A DNA stretch of 64,000 nucleotides from Edaphochlamys debaryana. Its lineage: Eukaryota > Chlorophyta > Chlorophyceae > Chlamydomonadales. A program made the translations under genes and the position numbers. This document shows positions 25,377 to 37,321 of the stretch, one piece after another. The stretch spans positions 124,001 through 188,000 of the forward strand of contig JAEHOE010000062.1 in the NCBI GenBank assembly GCA_016858145.1. The letters run 5' to 3'. The notes under the pieces are model-generated. The model made no database searches. It was not told the origin of the DNA and worked only from the letters and a program-made list of their open reading frames with translations. Within the stretch, counting starts at the first letter, position 1; the number at the start of each line of letters is the position of its first letter.

Positions 25377-26678
25377 ATGAATGGCACCACTGCAGCTACG
25401 CTGCGCGTCGGCGTCGCTGCCGTCGTGTCTGCAGCAGCAGTGGCGCTTCTTGTGGCCGTTAATGTGGCACCGGCCCTCGGCACAGAGGCCACTGACTGCA
25501 ATGGAAGCTCGTGTATAGTATACTGGGTGGCCTGGTAAGCGTCAAGGAGCCCGGTGCATTGATGCTGCTCCTGTTATGCCGAATCCTGGAAGACCTTTTT
25601 ACCGTTCCTCTGTCACCCTGTAGGTGGAGCCTCGTGTCTGCACTGGTCGGGGCAGTCGCGATGCTGGCAGTCTGTGTCTTAAAGGTGGGCATCGAGCGGG
25701 CCACAACAGCGCTGTCGCCCGAGGCCGCGCAGCGTGCCGCATGTACCGAAACTTCTTATGTTACGTGCGACGTAAGGGTTTGGTCTGGCCTGGCCTGGCC
25801 TGGCGCCAAGGCATGCCCCCCTCACCCCCCGTCACCCATACTGTACCTCCTTCGGGTACCCCTCACTCCTCAGGTTGAGGACTGGACCGCTTGGGCAGCT
25901 CTGACCGCCGGCTGCCTTAGCGTTGCCATGTCCGACTGTCGGTGAGCGCTCTATGGGCAAGCTCTGTTGGCCTTTGCAGCGGGCCTGTTCGGGCCAGCGT
26001 TGGGGACGACTGAGCACTCAGCCCCACACGTGTTCGTTCCCGGCCCCTGTCCCTCCGCCGGGCCTTCAACCACCACCAGTCTGTCCCTCCCGCATGGTGT
26101 TCCTCCAACGCCGCCTCTTCCACCTTGGACCATGCAGGGGCACAGATGCGCTTGGAAACCTCTACCGATCCCCGGCCATGCGGATCAGCGCGAGCGCACC
26201 ATCGGCTTGCGCACTGTGTGGCCTGGCGGGAGCTGCGACACTTGCTGTGGCCTGGGGCCTGGTCCAGATCGGGAGGCCCAGGACCGGGCCCAGTAGCAAG
26301 GCCCACGAAGGCCCAAGGGAGGCCCTTACGGTGCGATGTGTGTCAGGGGAGCCCCACTTCGGCTCCGACACGCCCCGATCACATGGGTCCACGCCCAACA
26401 CCAGTTGCTGCAACAGCGCCAGCTGCAGCAGTAGCGGCAGCCGGAGCGCACGGATGACTCGTGACGAGTGGCTGTGGGTGGTGGGGCCCAAGCCCAAGCC
26501 GTGTTCCCAAGCTTTCGCGGGCACCTCAGCAGGAGCCGTACGGTCTGCGGGTGCTGCCAGCGCTGGCTTTGCGCCGGCAGCCAGAACGATTGCCAAGGCG
26601 GTGTCGGCGCGGCACGTGCAGCCGGCACCTTTCAGGACCCTCTCCATGCGCCAAGAGCTCTTCCAAGGCCCCCTGTGA
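25377..26678 (+). CDS. Gene B: small four-helix membrane protein, paralog of gene A
   Basis: Four exons (25377-25534, 25624-25684, 25874-25941, 26138-26678) encode 275 aa. Exons 2 and 3 are exactly 61 and 68 nt, as in gene A, with the same phases. Matching blocks are CNGSSCIVYWVAW/WSLVSALVGAV (helix 2), AALTAGCLSVAMSDCR (helix 3) and GTDALGNLYR, against GMDALHELVR in A. The tail differs, apart from SARMTRDEWLWVVGP at about 199-213. Predicted helices are at about 10-31, 54-72, 79-94 and 118-138. Function is unknown. The nearby ATG at 25381 was rejected because only the ATG at 25377 is in frame with the conserved exon end. A distant TGTAA at 27776-27780 could be its poly(A) signal. Confidence 0.72.
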
Positions 26679-29600
26679 GCGCTGCTGTGAGGCGCACACA
26701 TGGTGCCCATCACCTATGTTCGTCTGCAAACTCTAGAAGTCCCAACTCGCGAAGGACTGATGGCTGCTTCGGCAGCAGCGTCCCAACGGGGCCAAGCGCA
26801 AGCACCTTTAATAGACTCCTACCGACCCTGTGTCAGCCCCTGCCAAGGGACACGCCTGTACTTCACGGTACGGACTGGTGCCGAGGTGGGGCCATGTGGG
26901 GCTGCCAGGGTTGTCTGGACAGTGTTGAGTGGCAGCATTGCGTGTCGTCTCATGCCAACAGCTGGGCGGTATCACATTGCATGTGTGGAGCATGTGTTAT
27001 AAGGCCGCATTATGAGGCAAGTAGTGCTGCTATCCTTAGATCAGCGCCTGTCCCTTTCATTCCTGCCTAAGCTAGATCTCATATGGATTAGCGGTTGCGT
27101 CATCGTTTGCCCAAGGGCTGATGGTTTAGCATGTTGCCGCAGCTGCCGGCTGTCATTCCGCCGTCATCCTCACTTGTAGCCAAACTCGCCATGTGTCTGT
27201 TCTGAAGGGCAAGTACCTCATCAACTCAATGTTTCCCTGTCAAGCGCATTACCATTTTGGGCGTCACATGCCCAAGGAACTCTCTGCTCATGCATGTGTG
27301 CCCCAGTCTTACATTGTCAGGCGTCATGGTGGTCCACGATGCTACTGAGGGCTCGATAGCACTCCGCATGCCTTGGTTTGCAAGACGTAATGCTTTTCTG
27401 CAGGGTGTGTCCGCAGTTTGACCACCATAGGGGAGAAGTAATGCGTAAGCACATTGCTTGTATGCATGAGTAATGTTCGCATAGGGGTCATGTGTGGGAT
27501 CCGTGAAGCAAGTGTGAATCGAAGTGTAGCGCATCCCAAACGCCATGCTGCCTTGCTTGCATCAGGCCTGGCAGAGGGCCCTGAGCATGTGTGGTTTCCC
27601 GCCAGAGTAATCCCCGCCTGGCATGCTGTAGCTACCATACTGGTATGGCGGGCAGGGGGCATGATTGTTGTCGCACGGGGCCTATGGCTTTACAAGGGAG
27701 GGCTTGCGGGCAGCTAGGACGATGGTGGTGAGCGCGCGGGCGAAGCTGAAATGCAAGAGTAGACTTCAGTGCGTGTGTAAGTAGCTAGGTACCGGGGGCA
27801 GGACTTGCAGGTCCGTGACCGAACTAAAGGTCCGTCACTTGACTTGCGGTTCGTGACTTGACTAAAGGCCCGTGACTAAACTTGGTGGTGTCGGCGGTGC
27901 GGGGCTGTCTTGGTGTGGACGCCGCCAGACTTAGGTTGCAACTGCGACGTGCGTGCTTCTGAAGGCTTGATGGAAGGGGGATTACAGTGGCACGGTTCCT
28001 GTGATACAGTTCCTGGGATTGTTTCTCCTGGCAGTTGTGTGGTTGGGCACTGGCACGGGCTGGGGCGCGCCGTGGCAGTGTGCAATGAAAGCCTGGTTAC
28101 GGCCCACCGCCCACGCCATGAGATGGGCAACCCGCAGTCCCCCACTGGCAGCGCCCACTCTCTCCACTGCTGCTGGTTGGCTTGCCCCAGTCTCCGCTCG
28201 GAGAGCGGAGCAGGGGCTACGCCTATGCGGTCACGTCGCAGGGTGCCCCGTTTAGAAGCAGAGAGCCGTTTGAATCAAATTGCAGAACGCAGGGCACCCG
28301 GACATTCGGCGTGTCGACGTGCAGTGCCGCTCGTGCCCCGCGGCCTCCCTCCCCCGCGGGCCCCTGCGCAGCCCGCGACCCACCGGCGACCCACCGGCCA
28401 TGCACACGCAACCCAAGTCCCGAGTCCCACTCCCCCAAAAAAGGGGGCAAGCCCCGACTGCTGCGCAGCTCAGTGGTTATGGATTGCTTGTCCGTGACAC
28501 CGTGAGTCATGCAGCAGCTGAGACATGCCCTCCGAAGCGGTGTCAACATTTCCCGGGCGTACGCTGGTCCATGATGCTGAGCCAGCCCTGGGCGCTGTAG
28601 GGCCCTCAAGCCTGAAGGTGAAGTGACCACGGCTTCGATCACACGCAGGGGATGGACCGCGCGGGCCTTACAATTAATCCTCGGGCATCCATCATAACGA
28701 GGTGTACCGGTACTGTCCTTGGCCACCCTTTCCCGTGAGCAACCTTCCCGAGCCGTGTGCCCGTGTCGTGTCCGCGGGCCCCGTACAACTCCGTGCGCAC
28801 GCCCTCAGCGCGCCGATACCCCCCTCGAGGCTCAAACCCCCAGCCCCCCCAGCATCATTCTCGACCAGGAGCGCCGCTCCGGCTCCGGCCCCTGAAGGAC
28901 GGACGTGCCCTCAACGACACCCCCATGATGGCACAAACGTGTCTCGTCGCCCCACAGGAGCGGTACCAGCCATGGCCATACCAGCCATAGACCGCTGCAC
29001 ACCCTGGCGCGGCGCTGCTCCCTTGCCAGCTCCTGTCGGTGTGCCAAGGACCCACAGGCGTCCAGCATGCCCGGGACCAGCCAGGCGCTGACTGGAAACG
29101 GCGGCCGTTCCCGCCCGACTCAAGAACCCATCTCCACGCAACCGTGTCAAGCTACTAGGGCCCCCCACAGCGCCCCCCCAACGCGAGCAGCCAGCTCCGT
29201 AGGCGCCCTGCGGGGGCGGGTGCAACCCCCCGCAGCCGGGTAGCAGGCGCTAGCGCAGAGGAAGCAAGCGCCTCGGCTCCAGCCGTCCCGCACGAGCCCC
29301 TTCGCCACGCGCCCGCGCCGAGCCGGCCGGAGCGCTGGGGGACAGGCGGCCGCGCCAAGCACCACCGCCGCCCCGAGCCATGCGCATGGCGGGGGGCTTC
29401 TGGCGGCCCCACTGGCGGCTGGCCGGCGAGCGCCTCCCCGCCCGAGCGCCAGTGCCGGTCCCTGCGCAGCCCGCTGACGCTTCGAGCGCGTGCCACGCCC
29501 CCACGCTCCGGTGCAGCGGCTTGGCCCTGGGAGCGAGAGCCGCCTGGCGCAGGGCCTGGGTGGCCAGGCGTCCAGGGCGCACGCTCCGGTGTAGCTCGGC

Positions 29601-29943
29601 ATGGTCCTGGGAGCAGGAGCCGCCTAGCAGAGCGGCTGGGCTGGCGCAGGGGCTGGCCAGCTGCTCGGCCCGCGCAGACCGTCGCGCGCCGGCCACCCTG
29701 GGCTGGGCGTCCGTCCGCCCGTCCACCCCCCGCCCCCGGCCTCAGATGCGACGACCCTCGCTCCAAAGCCTCCAAGCTCCGAGCTTCCATTCGCGCCCCC
29801 CCCCCCGCTGCCCCACCCCCTGGTCAAGCGCCCACAGCGCTCCCGCTGCGCCCAACCCCCGCACCCCCCCCTCCCGAGTTCTCCAGCGCTTTGGCCGCCT
29901 CGGTTTGGCCGCCTCGCCCCAGCCGCCTGCGTTACTCGCCGCC
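26679..29943. other. Convergent intergenic region, no gene recognised
   Basis: This is 3.3 kb between gene B (+) and the reductase (-). Long frames at 29.1-30.1 kb are on both strands, GC-driven, and show no splice-supported homology. There are short GGTCCGTGAC-like repeats at about 27808-27880 and a diverged ~80-bp tandem duplication at about 29502-29640. A TTACA (minus-strand TGTAA) at 28668-28672 could end the reductase transcript, implying a 1.3-kb 3' UTR. Confidence 0.4.
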
Positions 29944-32350
29944 TCACATCTTGGACAGCTGGTTGGCCCGCTCCGTGGCCGCCACAACGGCCGACATGAA
30001 GGCCGCACGCACGCCCGCCTTCTCCAGCTCGTGCACGCCTGGGGGGGGGGGGGCAGGGTCGGCGGAATTAGTCACCATGTGTACCGTATCCGGCGCGTGT
30101 ATGGTTGAAGCAGGGCAGAAGGGCAAAAACGAGCAACAGATGGTGCGCCTTCTCCAGCTCGTGTGCGCGCGAAGGGGTGGGATGGGGAATGGCGAGGTGG
30201 AGGTGGTGAGCAGGGGGCGTTCAGGAGGAGGGCTGCAAAGCCCGGGAAGCAAGCCCCAGCGCGCGAGCAGGCGCGTCACGCCTGCAGTGACCCATCCCCG
30301 TCCCGGCCGTCACTCGCACGCCCCCACGGCCCTCGCCCTCGCCCGCTCCCATCACAGGCACGCACCCGCGATGGTGGTCCCCGCGGGCGATGTGACCATG
30401 TCCTTGAGCGCCCCCGGGTGCGTGCCGGTCTCCAGCACCATCTTGGCGCTGCCCAGCACCGTCTGCGCGGCCAGCGCCTGGGAGATGTCGCGGGGGAGGC
30501 CTGGGGGGGGGGGATGGGTTGAGGGTGGGGGAAGGAGAGGGGTTGAAGGGCGGGGGAAGGCAAGGACTGGAAGGGGGTTTAGGGAGACAGGCCGCGTGCC
30601 CGCACGCGGCACGCCCCCCAGGCCCCTACGCTGGCCTCACCTGCCCTCACACCCCCGTCCGCCAGCCTCCCCCCACCCCCGTTCCCCCTCCCCCCAACCC
30701 CCCCCCCCCAACCCCTCTCCCCCCCCCTCTCCGCCCCACCTGCCCGCACGCCCCCGTCCGCCAGCGCCTCGATCATCATGAACACGTAGGCGGGGCCGCT
30801 GCCGCTCAGCCCCGTCACGGCCGCCAGCAGCTTCTCGTCCACCGTGTAGATCTTGCCCACGGCCTCGAAGATGGAGCGGACCAGGGCCTCGTCGTCAGAG
30901 TTGGCCTGGGGGGGGGGTTAGGGGGGGGGGAAGGTGAGGGGGGAGGGGGGAGGGGAGGGGAGGAGGGTGTTGCCACAGCGCAGGTTGGCCTCTCCCCCAA
31001 CCCCGCCCCCAGAGCACCCCTTCAACGTGTAACCCCGTAGCGACCGCCGGGCGCAGGCAGCCAAGCATGGACCCCACTGACCCGCCTCCCCCTCCACCCC
31101 CAGTCCACCCCCAAACCCCTCCAACCCCCCCTCCCCCTCACCTTGCCCCCCAGGCACATGGCCGCCGCCGTCTCCCCCACCAGGCAGGGCGTGTTGGGCA
31201 TCACGCGGACCACGTGGGCGTCGGGGCCAGCGGCCTCCACCAGCCTGGGGGTTGGGGGGGGGGGCACAGGGGCGGGGGGGGTGGGGAGGGTGGGATCGGG
31301 TAGGGTAGGATGGCGTGTGGCGGGGTGGGCTGGGGTTGAAGGGGCAAGAGCTGGGGCCCAGGTCCCCGCACTAGTATGCCCGGTATCCGTACCGCACCCA
31401 TGGCCGGCGCGTGACGACGCGTCTGCCCAAACACACACGCGCACGCACTCCCAGCCCCCGCCGCCCCCCTCACTTGTCCACGGTGATGCCCGCGGCAATG
31501 GACACAATGGTGTGCGACTCCGTGAGCACGGGGCGCACCTCCGAGAGCACCTGGAGGGGATCGCACGGGTGACAATCACACGTGTGGAGATCGCACGGGT
31601 GGAGATTACATGTGTGAGGTGCGAAGTGGGTTGGTTGCGGGCACGAGGCTGCTCTCTGTGGGAGGGCGGGAGAAGAGGACCCCACGACGCCGAGGCTCCG
31701 CAGACCGGCCGGTGCGTCCGTCCCGGGAGACGCACACGCCCTGAACCCCAACGGCTCGTGCCAACCGTCAACCGCCAACGGCACAGACCTGAGCCACGTG
31801 CTGCGGCTTAACGGCCACGAAGAGGACGTCAGCGTTGCGGGCCACCTGCGCGGGCGGGAGGGAAGGCAGGAGGAGGGGGGCCCTGGAAGGTCGGTCAAGA
31901 GATGCCAAGATCGTACAGGGCCCCCCCCCCTAGACAGGAACTGTATCTCAGAGCGCGCCGTGAGGCGGGCATTGCAGCGCTTGGGACCTATGAGGACCGT
32001 GGGCTATGCTTCTTCGCACTGCGCCGTCAGCTCCGCCTCGCAGCCCCCACGCCCTACTCTCCCGTCCCACGTCGGACCGTGCCTCCACATCCAGCCCCCC
32101 GCCCTGGCCCACAGCGCCCCCTCCCGCATCAAGGACGTCAAACTCGCGAGAGCCCCGGGGGGCTCACGTCAATGTTGGACTCATACGGGGTGGCCCCGAA
32201 TCCCTTGAAGAGCTCCTTGCGGGCCGGGTTGGGGTCGTTACAGGCGATGCGCTCCGCCGTCACGAGCCCGCGCTTCATGAGGCCGCGAGCCAGGGCTTCA
32301 GCCATCTGGCCGCTGCCCAGGAAGCCAATGCGCTTGTCAATGACCGGCAT
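29944..32350 (-). CDS. proC: Pyrroline-5-carboxylate reductase
   Basis: Seven exons (32168-32350, 31789-31845, 31474-31550, 31142-31244, 30740-30905, 30366-30500, 29944-30038) encode 271 aa, the usual family length. It catalyses the last step of proline synthesis, NAD(P)H-dependent reduction of pyrroline-5-carboxylate. The Rossmann start [16 protein letters not shown] is at 8-23. LFVAVKPQ and [14 protein letters not shown] follow. The dimerisation domain has LSGSGPAY (to 180) and the family signature [12 protein letters not shown] (about 230-241). The start codon gives [12 protein letters not shown] with no presequence, so a cytosolic enzyme is inferred; an unseen upstream transit-peptide exon cannot be excluded. 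The donor region of exon 5 is duplicated in the next intron, giving an in-frame alternative (see findings). Confidence 0.95.
30638..30765 (-). repeat. Duplicated 3' end and donor of reductase exon 5
   Basis: The 29 bases at 30737-30765 (end of exon 5 plus the start of its GTGGGG donor) recur at 30638-30666 with two mismatches. The downstream copy ends in a stronger donor, GTGAGG. The 99 nt between the two donors are in frame and open. Confidence 0.75.
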
Positions 32351-33036
32351 GGCTGCTTCAGCTTCAGCTGCGAGCGTGCGGATCCAGCAACCAGGCGTCA
32401 GAAACACGTCCAGCGAGGCTAGATCAGGCGCTCTTTGGCTTGACAGCGACCACGGAGAGAGTCGAGCTACTGCATCGGCACACCTGGAAGTGCAGAGACG
32501 ATGAGGGTAAGGTGATCCTTGTGAGCAGGACTGCGAGCTTGCTTTGGAGTAAGCTTTACTGAAGGCGCGGGCACAAAGGAGCAGGCTTCAGTTGCCGCCG
32601 CGGAGTAGCGCAGGCCGCCAAACACGACCGTCGGCGTCCTTAACCCCTCGCTTCCAGCGCTCGCCAACAGGCCGCGGCAGATTCGAAGCATGCGAATACG
32701 CGGGGAGGTGGCCGCTCAGAGCGGGCTGGTCGTCGCGGGGTCGTCGCACGCTGGGGTGCTTTTGCGGTCGCACGTGGGTGTATGGGCGCCCGCGCCGGTG
32801 CTGTTGAGAGACGGAAGCGACCTAGGGTGAGATGGCAGCGCGACTTGAGCGTCAAACTGTTGCGCTTCGGCCGCAGCACGCCGGACGCCTGATACGGGCA
32901 GTTGGCGCCCATTTGCCCCGAGCTCATGTTCTTCTCCTCGTCGGGCCCCGCACCTCCCCCTCAAGTCCACAACAACCGCTACCCAGTAGCTGTAGCCTGA
33001 TCGCCGAACACCCAACACTCGTCTGCAAGCCTCAAC
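32351..33036. promoter_or_regulatory. Divergent promoter region, reductase / TPM-like gene
   Basis: The 686 bp separates two head-to-head genes and must hold both promoters and 5' UTRs. No recognisable element or additional exon was found, although frames are open on both strands. Confidence 0.4.
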
Positions 33037-36000
33037 ATGCGTCTCTCGCCAAAGTCGTCGACGCCATGCCGGGCGACCCGACGAGGGCCCGCGACGACTG
33101 TGTGCCGTGTCGTCAGGCCACTCTGTCGGTCTGGGGCTGCTGAGCCTCAGCTGGCGACGACTGCGGGGTTCCGCGCTTCCGCTGCAGCGTCGCTCGCTAG
33201 CCTCGCCATTTTCGGTGGAGCTCTGGCGCCTGGCAATGCCTTTGCCGATGTGCCCGGTCTGGCGACGCCCACGCCCGCGCTGACGCCGGACACCCATGTG
33301 GTGAGCTATGCCAAATCGATTACCGCACGGTTACCGACCTGCGCGAGCCACACGTTGGCCCGTGCCTGCAACTCGCGTCCTGCACACGCCCAGTCCCGCG
33401 GGGTCATGCCGGGTGGTCGACAGCTGCTGCGCACGGGGTCTGCGATGCAGCAGCTCGGCACAGCCACACGAATGCCGACACGGGGGTTGACCACACCCGT
33501 AGCAGCGGTGCCCAGTGCCGGTTGAGGGAATGGGTGCCTGGGATTGAGCCCTACGAGCTCAGGAGCTGGGCGCATGGGCCCAGGGCTAGGGCTGACCCAG
33601 CAGCTGCGCAGGGGGTCGATACCCAGGGCCCCCTGGGCAGCCTGGCACCCGTCAGCACCCAATCCCCATGGCGGTTCCGGGTTGTCCAATGCGTCATCAA
33701 AACGCTGTGTGCCATCCACTGCTGTCAGCCCCGCTCCGGCGGCCCAGTTTACCCACCCACCCACCCGCCCCCGCCCCACCCGGAAGCACCCTCCCCACCC
33801 AGCACTGTCCATATCGATAACACGTCAGTCGCCTCCACGTCAACATCCACAACCGGCCTCTGCCCCCCGGCCCTGTCCTTCAGACATCACCCGCCCCCCT
33901 CTATGCCCCCTCTGCAGTACGACTCGGGGAGGCTGCTGGGTACGGACAAGCGCGTACGACTGGACGCGGAGCTGTCAGACCTGGAGGCGTGAGTGGGGGC
34001 CAAGTGACGGGAGCCGCGTGGTGGGGCTGGAAGCCCCGGCTGAGGCGTTGGTCACGTGAGGGGCGGATCTGGATCTGGATCTGGATTTGGACCTCTGCTG
34101 CCGGGCAGCCAAGTCCCGGCCTCGAGCCCTTGTGGGGTGGAGGCAGGGGAAGGGCTGATGGGTGCAGAGGGGCGGCATGGAGCCCGGGCTTCAGGGGAGC
34201 GAGGGCTGATGCCACGGGACGGTGTGCGGTCCCGCAAGTATACGTCCGGGTGGGGAGGAGTTTAGCGAGGGGCCGATGGACCCAGGGGTGGGGAGGCAAG
34301 AGAGTGCATATGGGAGTCCTCAGCGGGGCCTCGAATGAACTCTCCCCGCTTTGACTTCTTCTGACCCGCTGCCCTGCCCTCGGCTACCCCCCCACACCTG
34401 GCCCACTCAGGCGGACCGGCTGGAAGGTGGGCGGCCTTGGAGGGGCGACGACGGGGGGGTGACAGGGGTGGCCGAGGGGAGGCAAGCGGAGGGAGGATAT
34501 GCGGGGATGCGGAGGATAGCCGGGGGGCTGATGGGATGAGGCAGGGGGAAGGGGCAAGCGCCGGCTGCCCCCGGGGAAGGCGGCGGCGGGGAGGAGGGGG
34601 CGGCGCCTGCCAGGCTACTGGCAGACGTGTCTCCCTTGCGGTGAAGGATGGGGCCCCCAGGATAAGGGAGCTGGGGTGGGGGAGGGGAGCAGGCTCACTC
34701 GTCCGCCCGTGGGAACGGAGTGGGGCGGACAAGGCGCAGCAGCTAGCAGTGGATTGTGTGCATGTGCACGACGACCTGCATGACGCTCCGCCCCGTCTGC
34801 ATGCGCCTGTCTGCATGCGCTTAGCGGCTCCGACGCCCCGCCTCACCCCGCAGGTGCGTGTGCTGACCAGCTACGGACCGGGCACTCGGCCGGCGGAGGA
34901 GGACCTGCGGGCGGCCTGGGGCCCCCTGGGCAAGCGCAGGTGTGTGTGGGGGGGGGGCGTGGGACTGAAGTTGGGGACGTCCTGCGGAAGGCACTGGGGA
35001 ATCGATGGCTGGCTGCAGCAAGGCTTGGCTGCTGCGACTCAATCCGCTAGGCGTGAGCTACCCATGGGCATGGTATGCTAGCAGCAGCTACTGCGATTCA
35101 ATCCGCCAAGCAAGAGTGAACCACGAAATGCCACCTGATGGGGCTCTGCCAGGAGCGCCAGCTCTTGGATGAAAGGGAACCGGGGACGAGGTTACGCGAA
35201 GAGCAAGGCCAGCAGAGTCAATCCCAGCCCAGTAACACTGGCGAGGTACTACCCGCACCCCTGCTCTTGCGAGCAGTGAAGCAGTGACCATGCGGCCAGG
35301 TGGCCGTAGCCAGCTCTAGGGTCCGGGGCAGGGCCGCGCTCCTGACGTACCGTACGGTTCCGCCTCAGCCCCGGTGCTCTCCTCTTGCGCATTGGCACCT
35401 GACGCTGACCTGCGCCCTCGTGTGTGGCCGTACAGCATGGTGATCGAGTACGACGCTACGGCGCCCTCCCTCATCAACCCCATCTACCTAGGTGAGGGGA
35501 GGGCGGCTGTGGGCCTGCGGTGGGCCTGCTGGGGCTGGGGGTTGGGCCTGGGTCTGTTCGAGGGCTGGGCGCTACGGCCGGCGTCGAGGGCCGCACGGCA
35601 TGGCCAGGGTCGTGATGGAGGAGGGCAGGTGCTGGGCACGTGGCGCGCCTTTCTCCCGATCCGATGTGTAGAGATCTCCGAAGACATGGGCAACAGGGTT
35701 TGGTGCCCTGTACTCTAAACCCTTGAGAAGCCTGCTTCGAACCTTGGCCCCTGCTGCACGCCCCCTTCCTCTGGTGCACAGGTGATGACGTGTTTGACGT
35801 CCTGCGGAGGCCCTGGTGGTACGAGTTCAAGGTGGGGGGCGGAAGGGGAGGGAAAGGGATGGCATGGAATCATGGGCGATGGAATGGGGAGAGGGCTACC
35901 ATTGGTTACCGGCATGTTCAGGTCAGAGCATGTCCCTGCTGGTGTGATCCGCGCTGCCAGCCCCTCCTAACCCGGCCGACACTCGCCACTAATCCTTCTT

Positions 36001-37321
36001 TCCCCAGGGTCGCTTCGGGAACATGTTCTTCGTAAGAGAGAACGTGAGTGTGAAGCGAGGGGCTGGGGTTGGCACTGGGGGATGGCACTTTGGTCTGAGG
36101 CTGCCGCCGGATGGGGCCACCAGCTCCCGATCGGGCGGGGGGGAGGGACGGGGAAGGACGTGGGAAGGGTGAGCTGTGGGGTCGAGGAGACGCACACCAC
36201 TGTCAGAACCCACATGACCATTGCTGAGCGTCCTGCCCCGTCCTGTCCTGCCCATTTTGGTTCGGTTTACAGGGCGAGCAAGCGGCCATCCTACAGAGCA
36301 CGTCGGTGAGGGGGCCGTCACGGGGTGCGATGGGCATCAGCACCGGAGCGAGACAACACTTTGGCAACCCCCCACCCCAGTCCAATGCCTCGGGACTCGG
36401 CCCCCCGCCCCCTGCGCCCGACCCCCCGGGCCCCTCTCATCCTACTCCGCTGCCCCCATCCTCCCCTGAACGCATCTGCCCTTCCCACCCTCTTCCCCCA
36501 CCCCATCCGTAGGCGCTGGTGGGCTGCCTGAACAAGGGCGGCTGCCTTGTCGTACCGGGCCTGCCCGAGGAGCAGTACTACTTGACATTAATCATCAGTG
36601 CCGTGGCGGGCGTGGTGGCGGGCTTCGCGTCGCGACTGGAGCCGCAGGGTGGGTGCGGCACGGGACGGAGGGACGGACACAGGGTTATGGGGTGCAGTTG
36701 GGGCTCAGTGGTTCGGAGCGAGGGAGGAGGGGAGCAGGGAAGGGCAAGGGAGCAGAGCGAGCCAAGAGGGGCCTCGGCAAGGCTTGCGCGTGTCGGATCC
36801 AAGTGCTGCCGTACAAGTCTACATGCCGTACGAACGTCCGTGATCGCGCAGGGTTCATCTCGTCCAGGTGGATCTGGGTGCTGCTCTTCTCTCCGCTGTG
36901 GGGTTCGTGCTTCGTCAACTTCGGACTGGGCCCTGTCGTAACCCGTACGGACGACAAGCTGCCCATCATCGGTAACGTACTCGGTTTTGCGGCGGGCGCG
37001 CTGTCGCCGTACGCGGCACAGGTGGGGAAGGAGTGGGAAGGCCGGGGTAGGGCGACAGGGACACTGGTGAAGGCCGCTCGTCGGGAAGGTTGGAGAGGCG
37101 GTAATTGATGGGCTAGTTTGTGCCGGCCCTGGTGCAGTCTTGAATGTGGGAGAGGAACAGAGGTTGTCTGCAGGGGGGGGGAGACGAGGTTGTCTGCAGG
37201 GGGCGCTCCGAGGGAGCTGCAGGAAGCTGATGGCCGACCCCCCTCCCCCCTGATCCTCCTGCCTCTGGCTCTATTCCCTCCACAGCTGCTGCGCGCACCG
37301 CCGGTCAAGCAAGAGGAGTGA
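33037..37321 (+). CDS. TPM-domain-like chloroplast protein, probably thylakoid-associated
   Basis: Eleven exons (33037-33300, 33918-33988, 34411-34426, 34854-34939, 35436-35491, 35782-35831, 36008-36043, 36273-36305, 36513-36648, 36852-37021, 37286-37321) encode 317 aa. The N-terminus is an Arg/Ser/Thr-rich chloroplast-type presequence followed by a hydrophobic stretch ending in AxA (LAIFGGALAPGNAFA, to about 71), as in lumenal targeting peptides. Residues 89-204 resemble the TPM/TLP18.3-like domain, including LDAELSDLEARTGWKVRVLT, FGNMFFVREN and GEQAAILQST. Hydrophobic segments at about 226-244, 256-275 and 286-308 should anchor the C-terminus in the membrane. TPM proteins of chloroplasts are linked to photosystem II repair and assembly; that role is inferred here. 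Exon 3 is a 16-nt microexon whose inclusion restores the conserved GWK. A TGTAA lies at 38194-38198. Confidence 0.72.

Noticed and set aside
29155..30108. Overlapping 150-240 codon frames on both strands downstream of P5CR
   Set aside because: Typical of GC-rich DNA without stops; no homology, no splice-supported extension, and they overlap the reductase last exon.
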